From NCBI GenBank assembly GCA_015296075.1, contig DVDV01000154.1, positions 1-33,173 of the forward strand: 33,173 nucleotides of DNA, in the 5' to 3' direction. This document shows positions 1-7,657 of the stretch, one piece after another. The stretch is from Leptolyngbyaceae cyanobacterium M33_DOE_097 (GTDB lineage Bacteria > Cyanobacteriota > Cyanobacteriia > Leptolyngbyales > Leptolyngbyaceae). Position numbers and translations under genes: made by a program. The notes under the pieces were generated by a model. That model worked only from the letters and a program-made list of their open reading frames with translations. It was not told where the DNA came from and did not search any database. Each line of letters starts with the position of its first letter. The first letter of the stretch is position 1.

Positions 1-123
1 GAGAATGATTCTCATAAAAACGTCCGGTTTTAACGTTTATGAATGGCTGAAACCCGCATTCTGCCGTTTATAACATTGAGTGCACAAGTCTTTAGACACT
101 CTGGCTACAGTACAAATGTTTCA
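1..123. repeat. Left copy of 123-bp direct terminal repeat
   Basis: Bases 1-123 are identical to bases 33051-33173 at the other end of the window. The copy begins inside a Fur-like palindrome and ends inside the last codons of the truncated amidase gene. Such an overlap is what a circular molecule, or a de Bruijn graph contig that ends twice in one repeat, leaves behind. Nothing else in the repeat looks coding. Confidence 0.95.
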
Positions 124-1211
124 AAATGAGAATTGCTGGTTCCATACAAGCCGCTGAGAGTTGATAGAAAGGTATCTTCAAACGACACATCGACGATCGT
201 AGCCCCTAAACCACGCATGACCTCAAGCGCACTCTCGGTAAGTTGCGTAATTTCAGGGTCAACGCCATTTTCAAGCCCTAAATAATTGCGAACGATCCCA
301 ACTCGCGCGCCTTTGAGTGCTTCAGGGTCTAAGAACTGAGAGTAATCGGTGAAGAACTTGTCTGGCTGAACTTCTGGGGGCGCAATGGGTGTGAAAAGGG
401 TAGGATTGTTTGGATCAAACTCCGCGATCGCGCTGAGAGCCAGAGCTGCATCGGTCACGTTCCGCGCCATAGGGCCGATGCCATCGCGTGATAACACAAA
501 GGGAATAACGCCATCTAAGCTGACCAGGCCACGGGTGGGACGGATACACGCCAAAGCTTGAAATGAGCAAGGAGTGCGAATCGACCCGCCTGTGTCACTT
601 CCCATTGCGAAGACCGCAAAGTTAGCCCCGATCGCCGCACCTGAACCGCTACTAGAGCCTCCTGACGTGCGAAGAAAATTATAGGGATTCTTTGTCGCAC
701 CACCAATTGAACTGTAGCCTGAGCCAGAGATGGCAAATTCATCCATCTCGGCTTTCCCTAAGATGATTGCGCCTGCCTCACGAAACTTTTCAACAACAAA
801 TGCATCATCGGGTGGCAGCGAACCCGCTAAAGCGGCAGAACCGCCTGTTGTTGGCAAATCAAATGTATCGTAGTTATCTTTTAATAGAATCGGAATACCA
901 TGTAGCGGGCTACGTGGGCCTGTTGTTTTTCGCTCAAGATCCAAGGCTCTTGCCGTTTCTAGCGCTGCTGGGTTGAGGGTCAACACAGAATTAAGCACCG
1001 GGCCAGCATCGTCATAGGTGGCAATTCGATTTAAGTAAAGCTGCACCAGCTGTTCAGAACTCAAAATGCCAGCATCAAACGCCTGATTGATGTCTGTAAT
1101 CGTTGCTTCTTCTAGCTTAAACGTAGCTGCTTCGGCAAATTTAGGGGTGAAAGCAACAAACGCCGTTGGAATCGCAAAGCTAACAGCAATGTACTTAGCG
1201 CAAGTGAGCAA
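105..1211 (-). CDS. Exported amidase-signature hydrolase, C-terminally truncated
   Basis: Amidase-signature enzymes hydrolyse amide bonds with a Ser-cisSer-Lys triad. All three residues are visible: Lys111 (ILLKDNYDT), cis-Ser186 in the Gly/Ser-rich GGSSSGSG block and nucleophile Ser210 in DTGGSIRTP. Their spacing (75 and 24 residues) matches fatty acid amide hydrolase. The N-terminus (hydrophobic run, then AEA at about residue 27) looks like a cleavable signal peptide, suggesting periplasmic action. The start is a TTG, chosen because AAGGAG lies 8 bases upstream. Family members usually run to about 450-520 residues. This one stops at 368, just as it enters the terminal repeat, and no frame beyond the stop restores homology, so the last third is missing. 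Across the joined ends it would lie upstream of the cyclase and GntR genes. Substrate unknown; it may be non-functional. Confidence 0.85.
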   Translation of the reverse strand: MLTCAKYIAVSFAIPTAFVAFTPKFAEAATFKLEEATITDINQAFDAGILSSEQLVQLYLNRIATYDDAGPVLNSVLTLNPAALETARALDLERKTTGPRSPLHGIPILLKDNYDTFDLPTTGGSAALAGSLPPDDAFVVEKFREAGAIILGKAEMDEFAISGSGYSSIGGATKNPYNFLRTSGGSSSGSGAAIGANFAVFAMGSDTGGSIRTPCSFQALACIRPTRGLVSLDGVIPFVLSRDGIGPMARNVTDAALALSAIAEFDPNNPTLFTPIAPPEVQPDKFFTDYSQFLDPEALKGARVGIVRNYLGLENGVDPEITQLTESALEVMRGLGATIVDVSFEDTFLSTLSGLYGTSNSHFETFVL

Positions 1212-1219
1212 GACCTTAT

Positions 1220-1226
1220 CTCCTTT
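1220..1226 (-). promoter_or_regulatory. Strong ribosome binding site for the TTG-started amidase
   Basis: On the minus strand AAAGGAG lies 8 bases before a TTG codon. The match is good enough to decide the non-ATG start of the amidase gene, and that start also preserves a complete signal peptide. Confidence 0.6.
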
Positions 1227-1254
1227 AGCGAAGAAACAAAAGTGATCGGCTGTA

Positions 1255-1378
1255 ATACCAATTCTCTAAATCCCATTTACAGACCCTCGTAGGGGCGGTT
1301 CGCGTTCGCGTAGCGTCTCCATCGGAGACAACGCCCTTACAGATAATCATCTGTAGCCCAGTTTTGAAGAATTGGTAT
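1255..1378. mobile_element. MITE-like element with 11-bp terminal inverted repeats
   Basis: ATACCAATTCT at 1255-1265 is repeated perfectly in inverted orientation as AGAATTGGTAT at 1368-1378, enclosing a 124-bp non-coding element. The interior carries a GTAGGGGCGG...CGCCCTTAC arrangement and a 38-bp core (1299-1336) that recurs at 20930-20967. Size, inverted ends and absence of a transposase fit a miniature inverted-repeat element. No clear target duplication is visible. It lies 43 bases upstream of the amidase start, so it may have displaced that gene's promoter. Confidence 0.6.
1299..1336. repeat. 38-bp dispersed repeat, copy 1
   Basis: This stretch, beginning TTCGCGTTCGCGTAGCG and ending GGAGACAACGCCC, matches 20930-20967 with two mismatches. 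It lies inside the MITE-like element. Related GC-rich repeats built on CGCGTTCGCGTAGCG are common between genes in filamentous cyanobacteria. Confidence 0.7.
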
Positions 1379-1439
1379 AGGACTTTCCAGGCAAGCGATC
1401 GCGCAGCGAATCGCAACCGCGATCGCCCATTACCCAGAA

Positions 1440-1735
1440 CTAAACTTCTAATTTGATAGAACCTGCAACTTGGAGTGGGTTGCCCACTGGCGAGCCAAGG
1501 CCAATGCCTGAGCCGCCTTCACAAGCAAAACCCTCCGGCAGCATGGCCTAGCTAAGCTAGAACCATCCTACAGAAGCTCAGCTCTTTAAGCTGAATACGC
1601 CACTCCGTAAGGTTACCGTTTGAGCCAGTGATTGTTCCCAAGGGGGAAATCACTAACCTCAGGGCAAACTAGTAACTACGGATAACTATAGTGCGGCAGA
1701 CTCAGTATTAATACTGTTATTTTTATAACAAATAC
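1440..1735. other. Hairpin-rich intergenic block, possible structured RNA or transposon end
   Basis: No convincing gene is present, but the stretch is dense in complementary arms. AGTGGG/CCCACT closes a short loop at about 1473-1487. ATGG/CCAT encloses CTAGC-TAA-GCTAG near 1543-1566. TCAGCT pairs with AGCTGA near 1578-1594. AGTGAT/ATCACT encloses TTCCC/GGGAA near 1626-1654. It ends with the palindrome CAGTATTAATACTG (1703-1716) and a GTTAT-TTTT-ATAAC hairpin. A 34-codon open frame on the minus strand (1440-1544, Gly-rich) is too short to judge. Candidates are a non-coding RNA, a transposon-end RNA or a remnant element. I do not recognise the family. Confidence 0.35.
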
Positions 1736-1743
1736 TCGAATAA

Positions 1744-1986
1744 TTGCTGAGACAACCATTTAGGTGTGTAATATACTCCCTCGTAAATAATTTTCTGCGG
1801 ACGCTGTTACCCTTGCCGCCTCTCTATTTCACAAAACTTGCTACTCAAGAAGGATCTGGTCTAGGTATCTTTTTATCCCAGAGTATTAAAATTGGACAAA
1901 CTGAAATCGCGTTAATCCTAGTTGGTCGCTTCAACAGGTGTCTATTCGCCTTTAGACAGAGAGTTGACAACGTGCAAAACGGTTAA
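1744..1986 (+). pseudogene. Remnant of a sensor histidine kinase (C-terminal ATPase box)
   Basis: The 80-codon frame contains FTKLATQEGSGLGIFLSQSI. This closely follows the F-box and G2 box of histidine-kinase ATPase domains (family pattern LFTKFATKS..GTGLGLFISKSIV). About 18 residues later CLFAFRQRV sits where the family has ATFTFSLPV. The preceding residues LLPLPPLYFTK also fit the EILPKLFTK segment. Nothing upstream supplies the H box, N box or sensor, and the apparent start is arbitrary, so this is the last 60 or so residues of a lost kinase. Its end overlaps the 3' end of the dehydrogenase gene by four bases. Identification rests on motif reading only. Confidence 0.5.
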
Positions 1987-2771
1987 AAGCCATAGGCTAA
2001 GAAGCCGCCATCAACTGCTATACATTGACCTGTAATGTAACTAGCGGTTGGCAGACAGAGAAACGTCACTAGCCCTGCAATTTCTTCTGGTTCGCCCACT
2101 CGGCCTAACGGCGTGCGAGCGATAACAGCCTCTATCGTGTCAGAGTTACTTAACAGCGGTTCTGTTAAGGGGGTGCGAATAAACCAGGGTGCAACGGTAT
2201 TGACCCGAATACCATCACTCGCCCACTCGACCGCGAGGTTGCGCGTCAGTTGCGTTAGAGCGGCCTTTGTCATGCCATAGGGTGCGCCTGTGCGGACAGA
2301 AGTTAGCCCCGCAACCGACCCAATATTTACAATACTGGCTTGTGAACTGGCCTTTAAGAAAGGATAGGTAAGCTGACAGAGTTCAAAAACAGAGGTGAGA
2401 TTGGTTTGAAAGATAAAATCGTACTCTTCTGGCGTATACTCAATCGCCTTTTTGCGAATATTCGTACCCACATTATTTACAAGAATATCAAGCCTTCCAA
2501 ACGTCTCTTGAAGGAATTGCATAACCGCTTCTCGCCCCTCAAAAGTAGCGACATCCGCCCCTACACCGTAAGCTGGTAAGCCCTGCTGGTTCCAGATTTG
2601 GAGCTGTTGCTTGACTGCTTCTGCATCACGAGCAACGATCATGATTTCGGCACCAAACGCCAAAAAATCTTCAGCGATCGCCAGCCCAATTCCTTTAGTG
2701 GCACCTGTGATCAGAGCTTTCTTGCCAACCAGTGACCAGCGATCGCGGCTATTCGTGTTCCGTAATGTCAT
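1983..2771 (-). CDS. Short-chain dehydrogenase/reductase (tropinone reductase-like SDR)
   Basis: A classical SDR oxidoreductase of 262 residues, the usual length for the family. The NAD(P)-binding motif TGATKGIG is at residues 22-29, NNVG at 99-102, and the catalytic residues are Asn124, Ser152, Tyr165 and Lys169 (SVAG, then PYGMTKAAL). The stretch after Lys169 ([20 protein letters not shown]) resembles the tropinone-reductase-like subgroup. The C-terminus ends in the usual [10 protein letters not shown]. An Ala-Arg-Asp after the second strand suggests an NADPH preference, by inference. No operon partner is evident: the neighbours are a kinase remnant and a DUF2721 gene 126 bases upstream. 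Substrate cannot be told from sequence. Confidence 0.9.
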   Translation of the reverse strand: MTLRNTNSRDRWSLVGKKALITGATKGIGLAIAEDFLAFGAEIMIVARDAEAVKQQLQIWNQQGLPAYGVGADVATFEGREAVMQFLQETFGRLDILVNNVGTNIRKKAIEYTPEEYDFIFQTNLTSVFELCQLTYPFLKASSQASIVNIGSVAGLTSVRTGAPYGMTKAALTQLTRNLAVEWASDGIRVNTVAPWFIRTPLTEPLLSNSDTIEAVIARTPLGRVGEPEEIAGLVTFLCLPTASYITGQCIAVDGGFLAYGF

Positions 2772-2897
2772 GCTTCAGCAACCATTGCGATGAAGAGTAA
2801 TATGTGGATCCCAATAGACTGTCTTAGCCAGCTTTCTCAATCGATTTTCTCAGATTATGCCTAAAAAAATTCAGGAAAGAGCTTTTTAGAGACTGTT

Positions 2898-3443
2898 TCA
2901 GTGCCGATGGGTAAAGTGAGAAGACTGACCGCGATCGCGGCGTTTAGGTGGCTTAATTTTGCATAAATCACAATCAACTTGTAGCTCAAACTGGATAAAG
3001 TCGTGGGCAGAACGCAGCTCATAAACAGTGAGAAACAAGCTCCAGCCTAAGATAAGCACACCAATCAAAAATACAGCCAGAACCAGGTAGGAAACCCACA
3101 AAAAAGTGAATGAAAGAGACGCTGCTACCAGCAACATATCCACAACAAAGACAAAGAGAGAAAGGTAGATTAACGTTAGAACATTGTGTAATATGTGATG
3201 ATGGTGCAGCAGTTTAGGAATCAGATGATCGAGATGTAGAATTCGCTCTTGCTCTAGTTGATCGTGGCTTGAGCGATCGCGCTTTAGATTAAAGCTCTCT
3301 TGATTGAATGAGCGAAATAGATTGTCAATTGCTGTGTAGCGAATCGTGATTCCGTTGAGCAAAATCGCGCAAGCAGAAATCATAACTGCCGGAACAATGA
3401 TTGCTCCGATTGCTCTGGTTGCCCCTTCTGGTGAAAGTATCAT
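2898..3443 (-). CDS. DUF2721 family membrane protein
   Basis: A 181-residue membrane protein beginning LSPEGATRAIGAIIVPAVMISACAIL, which I recognise as the start of the cyanobacterial DUF2721 family (split here as LSPEGATRAIGA and IIVPAVMISAC). Membrane spans are at about residues 9-30, 88-110 and 115-140. Between the first two is a charged, His-rich stretch including four consecutive His before the second span. The tail holds a CDLC pair and a basic KPPKRRDR patch. AGGATGGGTA before the ATG is a reasonable ribosome binding site. Function is unknown for the family. It stands alone. Confidence 0.8.
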   Translation of the reverse strand: MILSPEGATRAIGAIIVPAVMISACAILLNGITIRYTAIDNLFRSFNQESFNLKRDRSSHDQLEQERILHLDHLIPKLLHHHHILHNVLTLIYLSLFVFVVDMLLVAASLSFTFLWVSYLVLAVFLIGVLILGWSLFLTVYELRSAHDFIQFELQVDCDLCKIKPPKRRDRGQSSHFTHRH

Positions 3444-3866
3444 TACCCATCCTGCAACTAAGCGACTTGTGAAATTGAAATTAATGCAGCGAAGTAATTT
3501 TAACGAATAAGTCTATTTTTATGGACAACTTTATTCGCAACTTTTCCAGTTAAGTTATTGCTAGCTCCGATCGCTCCTGCCGTTTTCTTTCGATGCAAGC
3601 TTGACAAGCAGCTAAAAGCTAAAATCTTGTTTTCCTCGCTTAAATAACTTTGACAATTTCTTGAACGGCTGTTTGTCCCTTTGACGGAAAAATATTCGAT
3701 CTGATTTAATCCACGATCCTAATAATCACTTTTCAGTTGCCAACTTTTCTATAGAAACATTATAAAAAACAAATTCTTGAACCTTGCGGATAATATATTT
3801 GACTTGCGAAATAAGGGGTAACATAGTGCGAAGGCGTCCTAACTAGAACGATTGAGGAGCGTGCAA
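3444..3866. other. Divergent intergenic region
   Basis: This 423-bp AT-rich stretch lies between the divergent DUF2721 gene and the secreted Cys-rich protein gene. Apart from a candidate promoter near its right end I see no gene, RNA or repeat. Confidence 0.5.
3799..3827 (+). promoter_or_regulatory. Candidate sigma-70-type promoter for the small secreted protein
   Basis: TTGACT at 3799-3804 and CATAGT at 3822-3827 are 17 bases apart. This matches the -35 consensus at five of six positions and the -10 consensus at four of six. It lies about 40 bases before the ATG at 3867. Confidence 0.35.
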
Positions 3867-4295
3867 ATGAATCATCAAATGCTGTTGAAACTGACGGCTT
3901 TTCCGGCTTTGGCTAGCTCTCTATTGACAATGCTAGTCATGACCAGTGTTGGATTTGCAGCCGAGTCTAGGTCTGTGGTTTCAGCATCCTGTGATGCGCC
4001 GATTGACTCCAAACTGCAATCTTCTAAGATTCCGCACCTTAACTTGAGCCGTGGAATTTTGGTGGCTTCGCTTGATACCGAGCTGGAGCTTGACTTTACA
4101 GCGGCTGAGAGCGATGCAGCTGTGGCGTTGTTTGGCTGTGATTGCCCATCGTGCCTCAACGCTTTAGAAGTTGTTCGCCAGAGGGGGCCGCAAGACGGCA
4201 GCAAAGGCCATTGTTTTGCCACGATGCAAGAGCGTTTGTCTCCCAGTGAAGTGCGATCGGTATTAGATACCCTGGAAGCCAGCGAAAAAAATTAG
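3867..4295 (+). CDS. Small secreted protein with a C-x-C-x2-C motif
   Basis: A 142-residue protein I can describe but not name with certainty. Residues 1-32 form a signal peptide (hydrophobic core, then GFAAES). The mature part has a clustered GCDCPSCLNAL motif (Cys91, Cys93, Cys96) and a further GHC (Cys116), plus Cys42. This suggests a metal site or disulfides in the periplasm. The C-terminal LSPSEVRSVLDTLE is helical. The ATG at 3867 is preferred over the TTG at 3852 because GAGGAG sits 7 bases upstream. Similar small CxCxxC exported proteins are, to my recollection, conserved in cyanobacteria without assigned function. The gene converges on a gene remnant on the other strand, overlapping it by a few bases. 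Confidence 0.65.
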   Translation: MNHQMLLKLTAFPALASSLLTMLVMTSVGFAAESRSVVSASCDAPIDSKLQSSKIPHLNLSRGILVASLDTELELDFTAAESDAAVALFGCDCPSCLNALEVVRQRGPQDGSKGHCFATMQERLSPSEVRSVLDTLEASEKN

Positions 4296-4520
4296 GGGTA
4301 CAGATCTTTCAAAGTGTAATCTCGGCGCAGAGGGTCGGCATCTGGTAAAAAACTCTTGCAATTGTCCCAAAGATTGCTACCAATGCCGCGCCCGTACTGA
4401 TCACAGCAGTGCCTTCTAATTTCAAGAAGTAGCTGATACGGCGCGGAGAAAAAGGAGACTTTGAACGGATTGGATAGAACGTAACGCGAGCTGCCTAAGC
4501 GGAGGGCAGGGGTTAAACTG
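4292..4520 (-). pseudogene. C-terminal remnant of an unidentified protein gene
   Basis: On the minus strand an uninterrupted frame ends with TAA at 4294-4292. It reads like genuine protein, including SSRYVLSNPFKVSFFSAPY, LLLEIRRHCCDQYGRGIGSN and LWDNCKSFLPDADPLRRDYT. There is no ATG, GTG or TTG in the frame before the in-frame stop near 4568, so no start exists. The upstream part runs into the inverted-repeat element at 4527-4660, beyond which another gene already ends at 4712. I conclude that about 75 residues of the C-terminus of a larger gene survive. I do not recognise the family. The last bases overlap the convergent secreted-protein gene. Confidence 0.5.
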
Positions 4521-4526
4521 TTTGTC

Positions 4527-4660
4527 TGAATACTGGCTGCAATATTAAATCCGGTTCATTAACCATGACTTCAAGTTGCGTAGGGGTGGGTCTTGCTTCT
4601 ACACTTCTTGAGTCGGTGGATTCTGTCTGCTAAACCTGCCCGTACAAATATCAGTATTCA
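4527..4660. mobile_element. Possible MITE-like inverted-repeat element
   Basis: TGAATACTG at 4527-4535 is matched in inverted orientation by CAGTATTCA at 4652-4660. Inside, GTAGGGGTGGGT (about 4580) is answered by ACCTGCCCGTAC (about 4634-4645), the same design as the element at 1255-1378. The arms are short, so the element call is tentative. Its position exactly where the adjacent gene remnant loses coding character supports an insertion. Confidence 0.35.
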
Positions 4661-4711
4661 AGCGAATTTAATGTAAGTGCTAGTTTGGTTGCTAAATCAG
4701 TCTTTACCCGT

Positions 4712-5896
4712 TTAACTTTTGATTGAATCTTTGAAGGGCAAATTGATGTTGATATCATCAATTTCTTGTTGCTCCATTGAGTTAATTTCATCAATGTGCG
4801 TCGTGAAAATTTGCATCAAGCGAGGATTGTAAAAGCGATGTAGTGAGTAGTTGGGTGTCGCCGGAAAACCTCGACGCTTTTTATGCCGACCACCTGCCCC
4901 AGGGTCAAAAACTTGAATTCCTTGATTGATTGCCCATTCAATTGGGGTGTAATAACACGCATCAAAGTGCAGACAGTCAATTTCTTGAGCTGAACCCCAG
5001 TATCTACCATAGAGATTTTGCCCCTTTGTGAGACAAAACGACATCCCAACTGGATGGTGAGGGTTGCCTTCAGCGTAAGCCGCAACCAATACAACCCGGT
5101 GCGTATAGGTTGGGTAGAGTTGCTCAAAAAATCGCCTGGTTAAATATTTACTGCCCCACCAGCCAAATTTTTCACAGGTGTCGCTGTAATAGTCATACAT
5201 AAGTGAAAGCTGCGATCGCCCCAACGCTTCGCCTGTGATCACCCGCATTTCTAAGCCCGCTTGAGTTACGGCTTTGCGCTCGCGTTTGATATTGCGACGC
5301 TGGTTAGCATTAAAGCCAGCCAGATAATCGTCAAACGTTTGGTAGCCCTGGTTTTGCCAAATAAAGCTGTGGTGTAACCAGCTAACAAAGCCAAATTGCT
5401 CCATTTGCTTGCGCCACTCAGGGTCAACATAGAGAAAGTTGCACCCCGACAAATGGTTGCGATCGCAAAAGTGATCAATCGCATTCACCATTAACCCGGT
5501 CAACTCTTCTTCGTCTTCACCGGGTGCAATTAAAAAACGGTACCCTTCTGCCGGAGTAAAAGGCGACATCCCTAGCAGTTTAGGGTAGTAGTCAATTCCC
5601 AAGCGACTGGCCAGATCAGCCCACTGATGGTCAAATGTAAACTCGCCATAGCTGTGCCCTTTGACATAGAGCGGTGCCACCGCAACCAACGAGCGATCGC
5701 GCCATATCGTTAAGTGGCAGGGCATCCAACCAGATTTGGCCGTTGCACTACCTGATGTTTCCATATTGTTGAGCCATTCCCACTCCAAAAATGGAGTTGA
5801 TAGCGGAGCTGCTAAGGCATCCCACTCTGCTTGGGGAATTTCAGCCAATCGATGAATCCAGGCAACGGTATAGCGAGGTTTGAGTTGTTCTACCAT
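4712..5896 (-). CDS. GNAT/FemAB-like acyltransferase (COG3146-type)
   Basis: Reads as the GNAT-superfamily group once labelled peptidoglycan biosynthesis/recognition proteins (COG3146). Family hallmarks are PFLEWEWLNNMETSG near the N-terminus, LVAVAPLYVKGHSYGEF and FDHQWADL. Also visible are YDDYLAGF-type NQRRNIKRERKAV, then MSFCLTKGQNLYGRYWGS, LHFDACYY and QVFDPGAGGRHKKRRGF. It is cytoplasmic with no signal peptide. The frame is open to 6022, but the first 42 residues are Cys-rich and unlike the family, so the internal ATG at 5896 (394 residues) is preferred. No strong ribosome binding site distinguishes the two. The true acceptor is unknown; a cell-wall or cytoplasmic amine acceptor is inference. 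It stands alone on the minus strand. Confidence 0.8.
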   Translation of the reverse strand: MVEQLKPRYTVAWIHRLAEIPQAEWDALAAPLSTPFLEWEWLNNMETSGSATAKSGWMPCHLTIWRDRSLVAVAPLYVKGHSYGEFTFDHQWADLASRLGIDYYPKLLGMSPFTPAEGYRFLIAPGEDEEELTGLMVNAIDHFCDRNHLSGCNFLYVDPEWRKQMEQFGFVSWLHHSFIWQNQGYQTFDDYLAGFNANQRRNIKRERKAVTQAGLEMRVITGEALGRSQLSLMYDYYSDTCEKFGWWGSKYLTRRFFEQLYPTYTHRVVLVAAYAEGNPHHPVGMSFCLTKGQNLYGRYWGSAQEIDCLHFDACYYTPIEWAINQGIQVFDPGAGGRHKKRRGFPATPNYSLHRFYNPRLMQIFTTHIDEINSMEQQEIDDININLPFKDSIKS

Positions 5897-6254
5897 GAGA
5901 CACCAGCACCGAACTTCATATAGCGTAATACAGCAATCCTCAAAGCGGCAGAATTCTACCGAAGATTTCATTGGCGATTCAATTGATTTGTCACATTTGC
6001 AAGTCTGAACCCTCTCAATCATTGAGTTGGGTTCTCTGGCAATACTGGAAAAAGTTTGGACGGGTGTGGGGAGAAATGCTGCTCAGGGGCGCAGCCTCCA
6101 CATTTCCTTGAACCAAACTTTATGCGCGGGGCGATGTTTTCTGTGAGTAACGAGAAGGGTGGGCGAAATTGCGGTGCCAATCAAGTTTTTGCCCAAACAA
6201 AAATAGGGAAGCAAGTTGCTTCCCATAGCAAAAAATATTAATTGAACTGAAAAG
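5897..6254. other. Intergenic region with a terminator
   Basis: About 360 bases without a gene between the GNAT-like gene and the family 4 glycosyltransferase, both on the minus strand. It contains the glycosyltransferase terminator at 6196-6224. AAAGTTTGG near 6051 is matched by CCAAACTTT near 6113, a 9-bp inverted pair of unclear meaning. The plus-strand 61-codon frame spanning the terminator is not credible as a gene. Confidence 0.4.
6196..6224 (-). terminator. Rho-independent terminator of the glycosyltransferase gene
   Basis: GGGAAGC (6206-6212) and GCTTCCC (6218-6224) form a 7-bp stem with a 5-base loop. Read on the minus strand it is followed by TATTTTTGTTT. It lies about 30 bases beyond the glycosyltransferase stop codon, in the right orientation. 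Confidence 0.8.
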
Positions 6255-7514
6255 TTATGCTAGCTTCAGGTCTGGCTCTTGATTCAACAGCTGGATGTAG
6301 AGGTCACTGAGTTGTTGGGCTACACCTTGCCAGCTAAATTGTGCCTCAACCCGCGATCGCGCGTTCTGCCCCAGTTTTGCTGCCCATTCAGGATTATCGA
6401 GAATGCGGTCGATCGCGATTTGAAATGCATTTACATCTTTGGGGGGTGCCAAAAGTCCTGTTTCTTCTGGCGCAACCGTATATAGCAAGCCACCTACACT
6501 GCTACCCACAACCGGAGTGTGGCAGGCCATTGCTTCGATTGTGACTAAACCAAAGGGTTCGTAATGGCTGGGTACGACCACTACATCAGCCGCAGCATAG
6601 TAGGTCGGTAACACCTCACGCCCCAACCGACCGGGGAAATGAGTTAAGTCTGTAATCTCTAGCTCTTCAACAATTGCCTCAATGCGATCGCGTTCTGCCC
6701 CATCACTGTGACCCGGACGACTACCTCCGCCAATGATGAGCCGCAGCTTGCCACTCTCTTTTGCGTTTGATTGGGCAACCGCACGCACTAACGTCTCAAT
6801 ACCCTTGCGCGGATCAAAGCGTCCGACATACAAAACGACCTTTTCATCGGGTGCAATGCCCAAGGCGTGACGAGCTTCAGCTTTGCTGACGGTACCAAAG
6901 TGTTCAATGTCTGTACCACAAGGGATGATATCAATTGCACCGTGGGGCGACATCAGCGATCGCATGTGTTCTTTTTCTTGCGGGCTAGTGGCGATGATTC
7001 GCTCAGCCGTTTTGAGTACGGTTTTCTCGACTTCTAGCCGAGTACCAGCCACCATCGGAATCGGGGAAACATTTTGATATTTCACCGCTCCAAGTGAATG
7101 GTAAGTATGTAATTGAACAATGGGTTGGTAGCGTTTTAGCTCCATGCCAATTGCAGCCGAGATCCAATAGTTTGTATGAACAATAGGATGCTGAATTCCT
7201 TCTTCTTGTTGAAAGTGTTGCAAAGCCTGAACAAACTCAGGCACAAAGCCATAAATTTCATCGCGGGGCACAAAGGTCTCTGGGCCAGCTGTTAATCGAA
7301 TCGTGCGACACCCTTTGGCGTGTTCAACAATTTTGGGTTGATTAGCGTCTGCTTTACGGGTGAACATGTCCACCTGCCAACCCAGACCTGCTAGCGCTTC
7401 TCCAACCTGACGTACGTAAACATTTTGACCACCTGCTTCTTCTTTACCAATCTCAGCAGCAGGATCACCATGACACGAGATTAAAGCGATACGACCAGTT
7501 TGTTTGAGGAACAT
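6255..7514 (-). CDS. GT4-family glycosyltransferase (MshA/sucrose-synthase-like)
   Basis: A retaining GT-B glycosyltransferase of family 4, 419 residues. GGQNVYVRQVGEAL at residues 28-41 is the N-terminal loop found in MshA, sucrose synthase and sucrose-phosphate synthase relatives. HTNYW is at 113-117 and YVGRFDPRKGIE at 229-240 carries the Arg and Lys that bind the nucleotide-sugar diphosphate. HYEPFGLVTIEAM holds the E-x7-E pair (Glu319, Glu327). No signal peptide or membrane span is present, so it is cytosolic and would use UDP- or ADP-sugar. The acceptor is unknown. The nearby sucrose-phosphate synthase (11039) uses a related fold, so a role in sucrose or glucosylglycerate-type solutes is possible but only inferred. 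It has its own terminator. Confidence 0.88.
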   Translation of the reverse strand: MFLKQTGRIALISCHGDPAAEIGKEEAGGQNVYVRQVGEALAGLGWQVDMFTRKADANQPKIVEHAKGCRTIRLTAGPETFVPRDEIYGFVPEFVQALQHFQQEEGIQHPIVHTNYWISAAIGMELKRYQPIVQLHTYHSLGAVKYQNVSPIPMVAGTRLEVEKTVLKTAERIIATSPQEKEHMRSLMSPHGAIDIIPCGTDIEHFGTVSKAEARHALGIAPDEKVVLYVGRFDPRKGIETLVRAVAQSNAKESGKLRLIIGGGSRPGHSDGAERDRIEAIVEELEITDLTHFPGRLGREVLPTYYAAADVVVVPSHYEPFGLVTIEAMACHTPVVGSSVGGLLYTVAPEETGLLAPPKDVNAFQIAIDRILDNPEWAAKLGQNARSRVEAQFSWQGVAQQLSDLYIQLLNQEPDLKLA

Positions 7515-7657
7515 AGATGAGATGCAATTTGAACTCTACAAAATTGACGGAGATTAACCTGAAAACATTGACAGCAAGAAAAGCTTCTCTACAGCTCTAT
7601 ATAAACCCATAATAGAGATAGCAAAGCGAGATTGCATCATCCAATTGAAAGAACCTT

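Noticed and set aside
1440-1544. 34-codon minus-strand frame, Gly-rich, ending KLEV
   Set aside because: Looks protein-like but is too short, has no ribosome binding site and lies in a hairpin-rich block. Kept only as a note in that entry.
6056-6241. 61-codon plus-strand frame before the glycosyltransferase
   Set aside because: It reads straight through the terminator hairpin of the opposite-strand gene, and the product has no coherent pattern.
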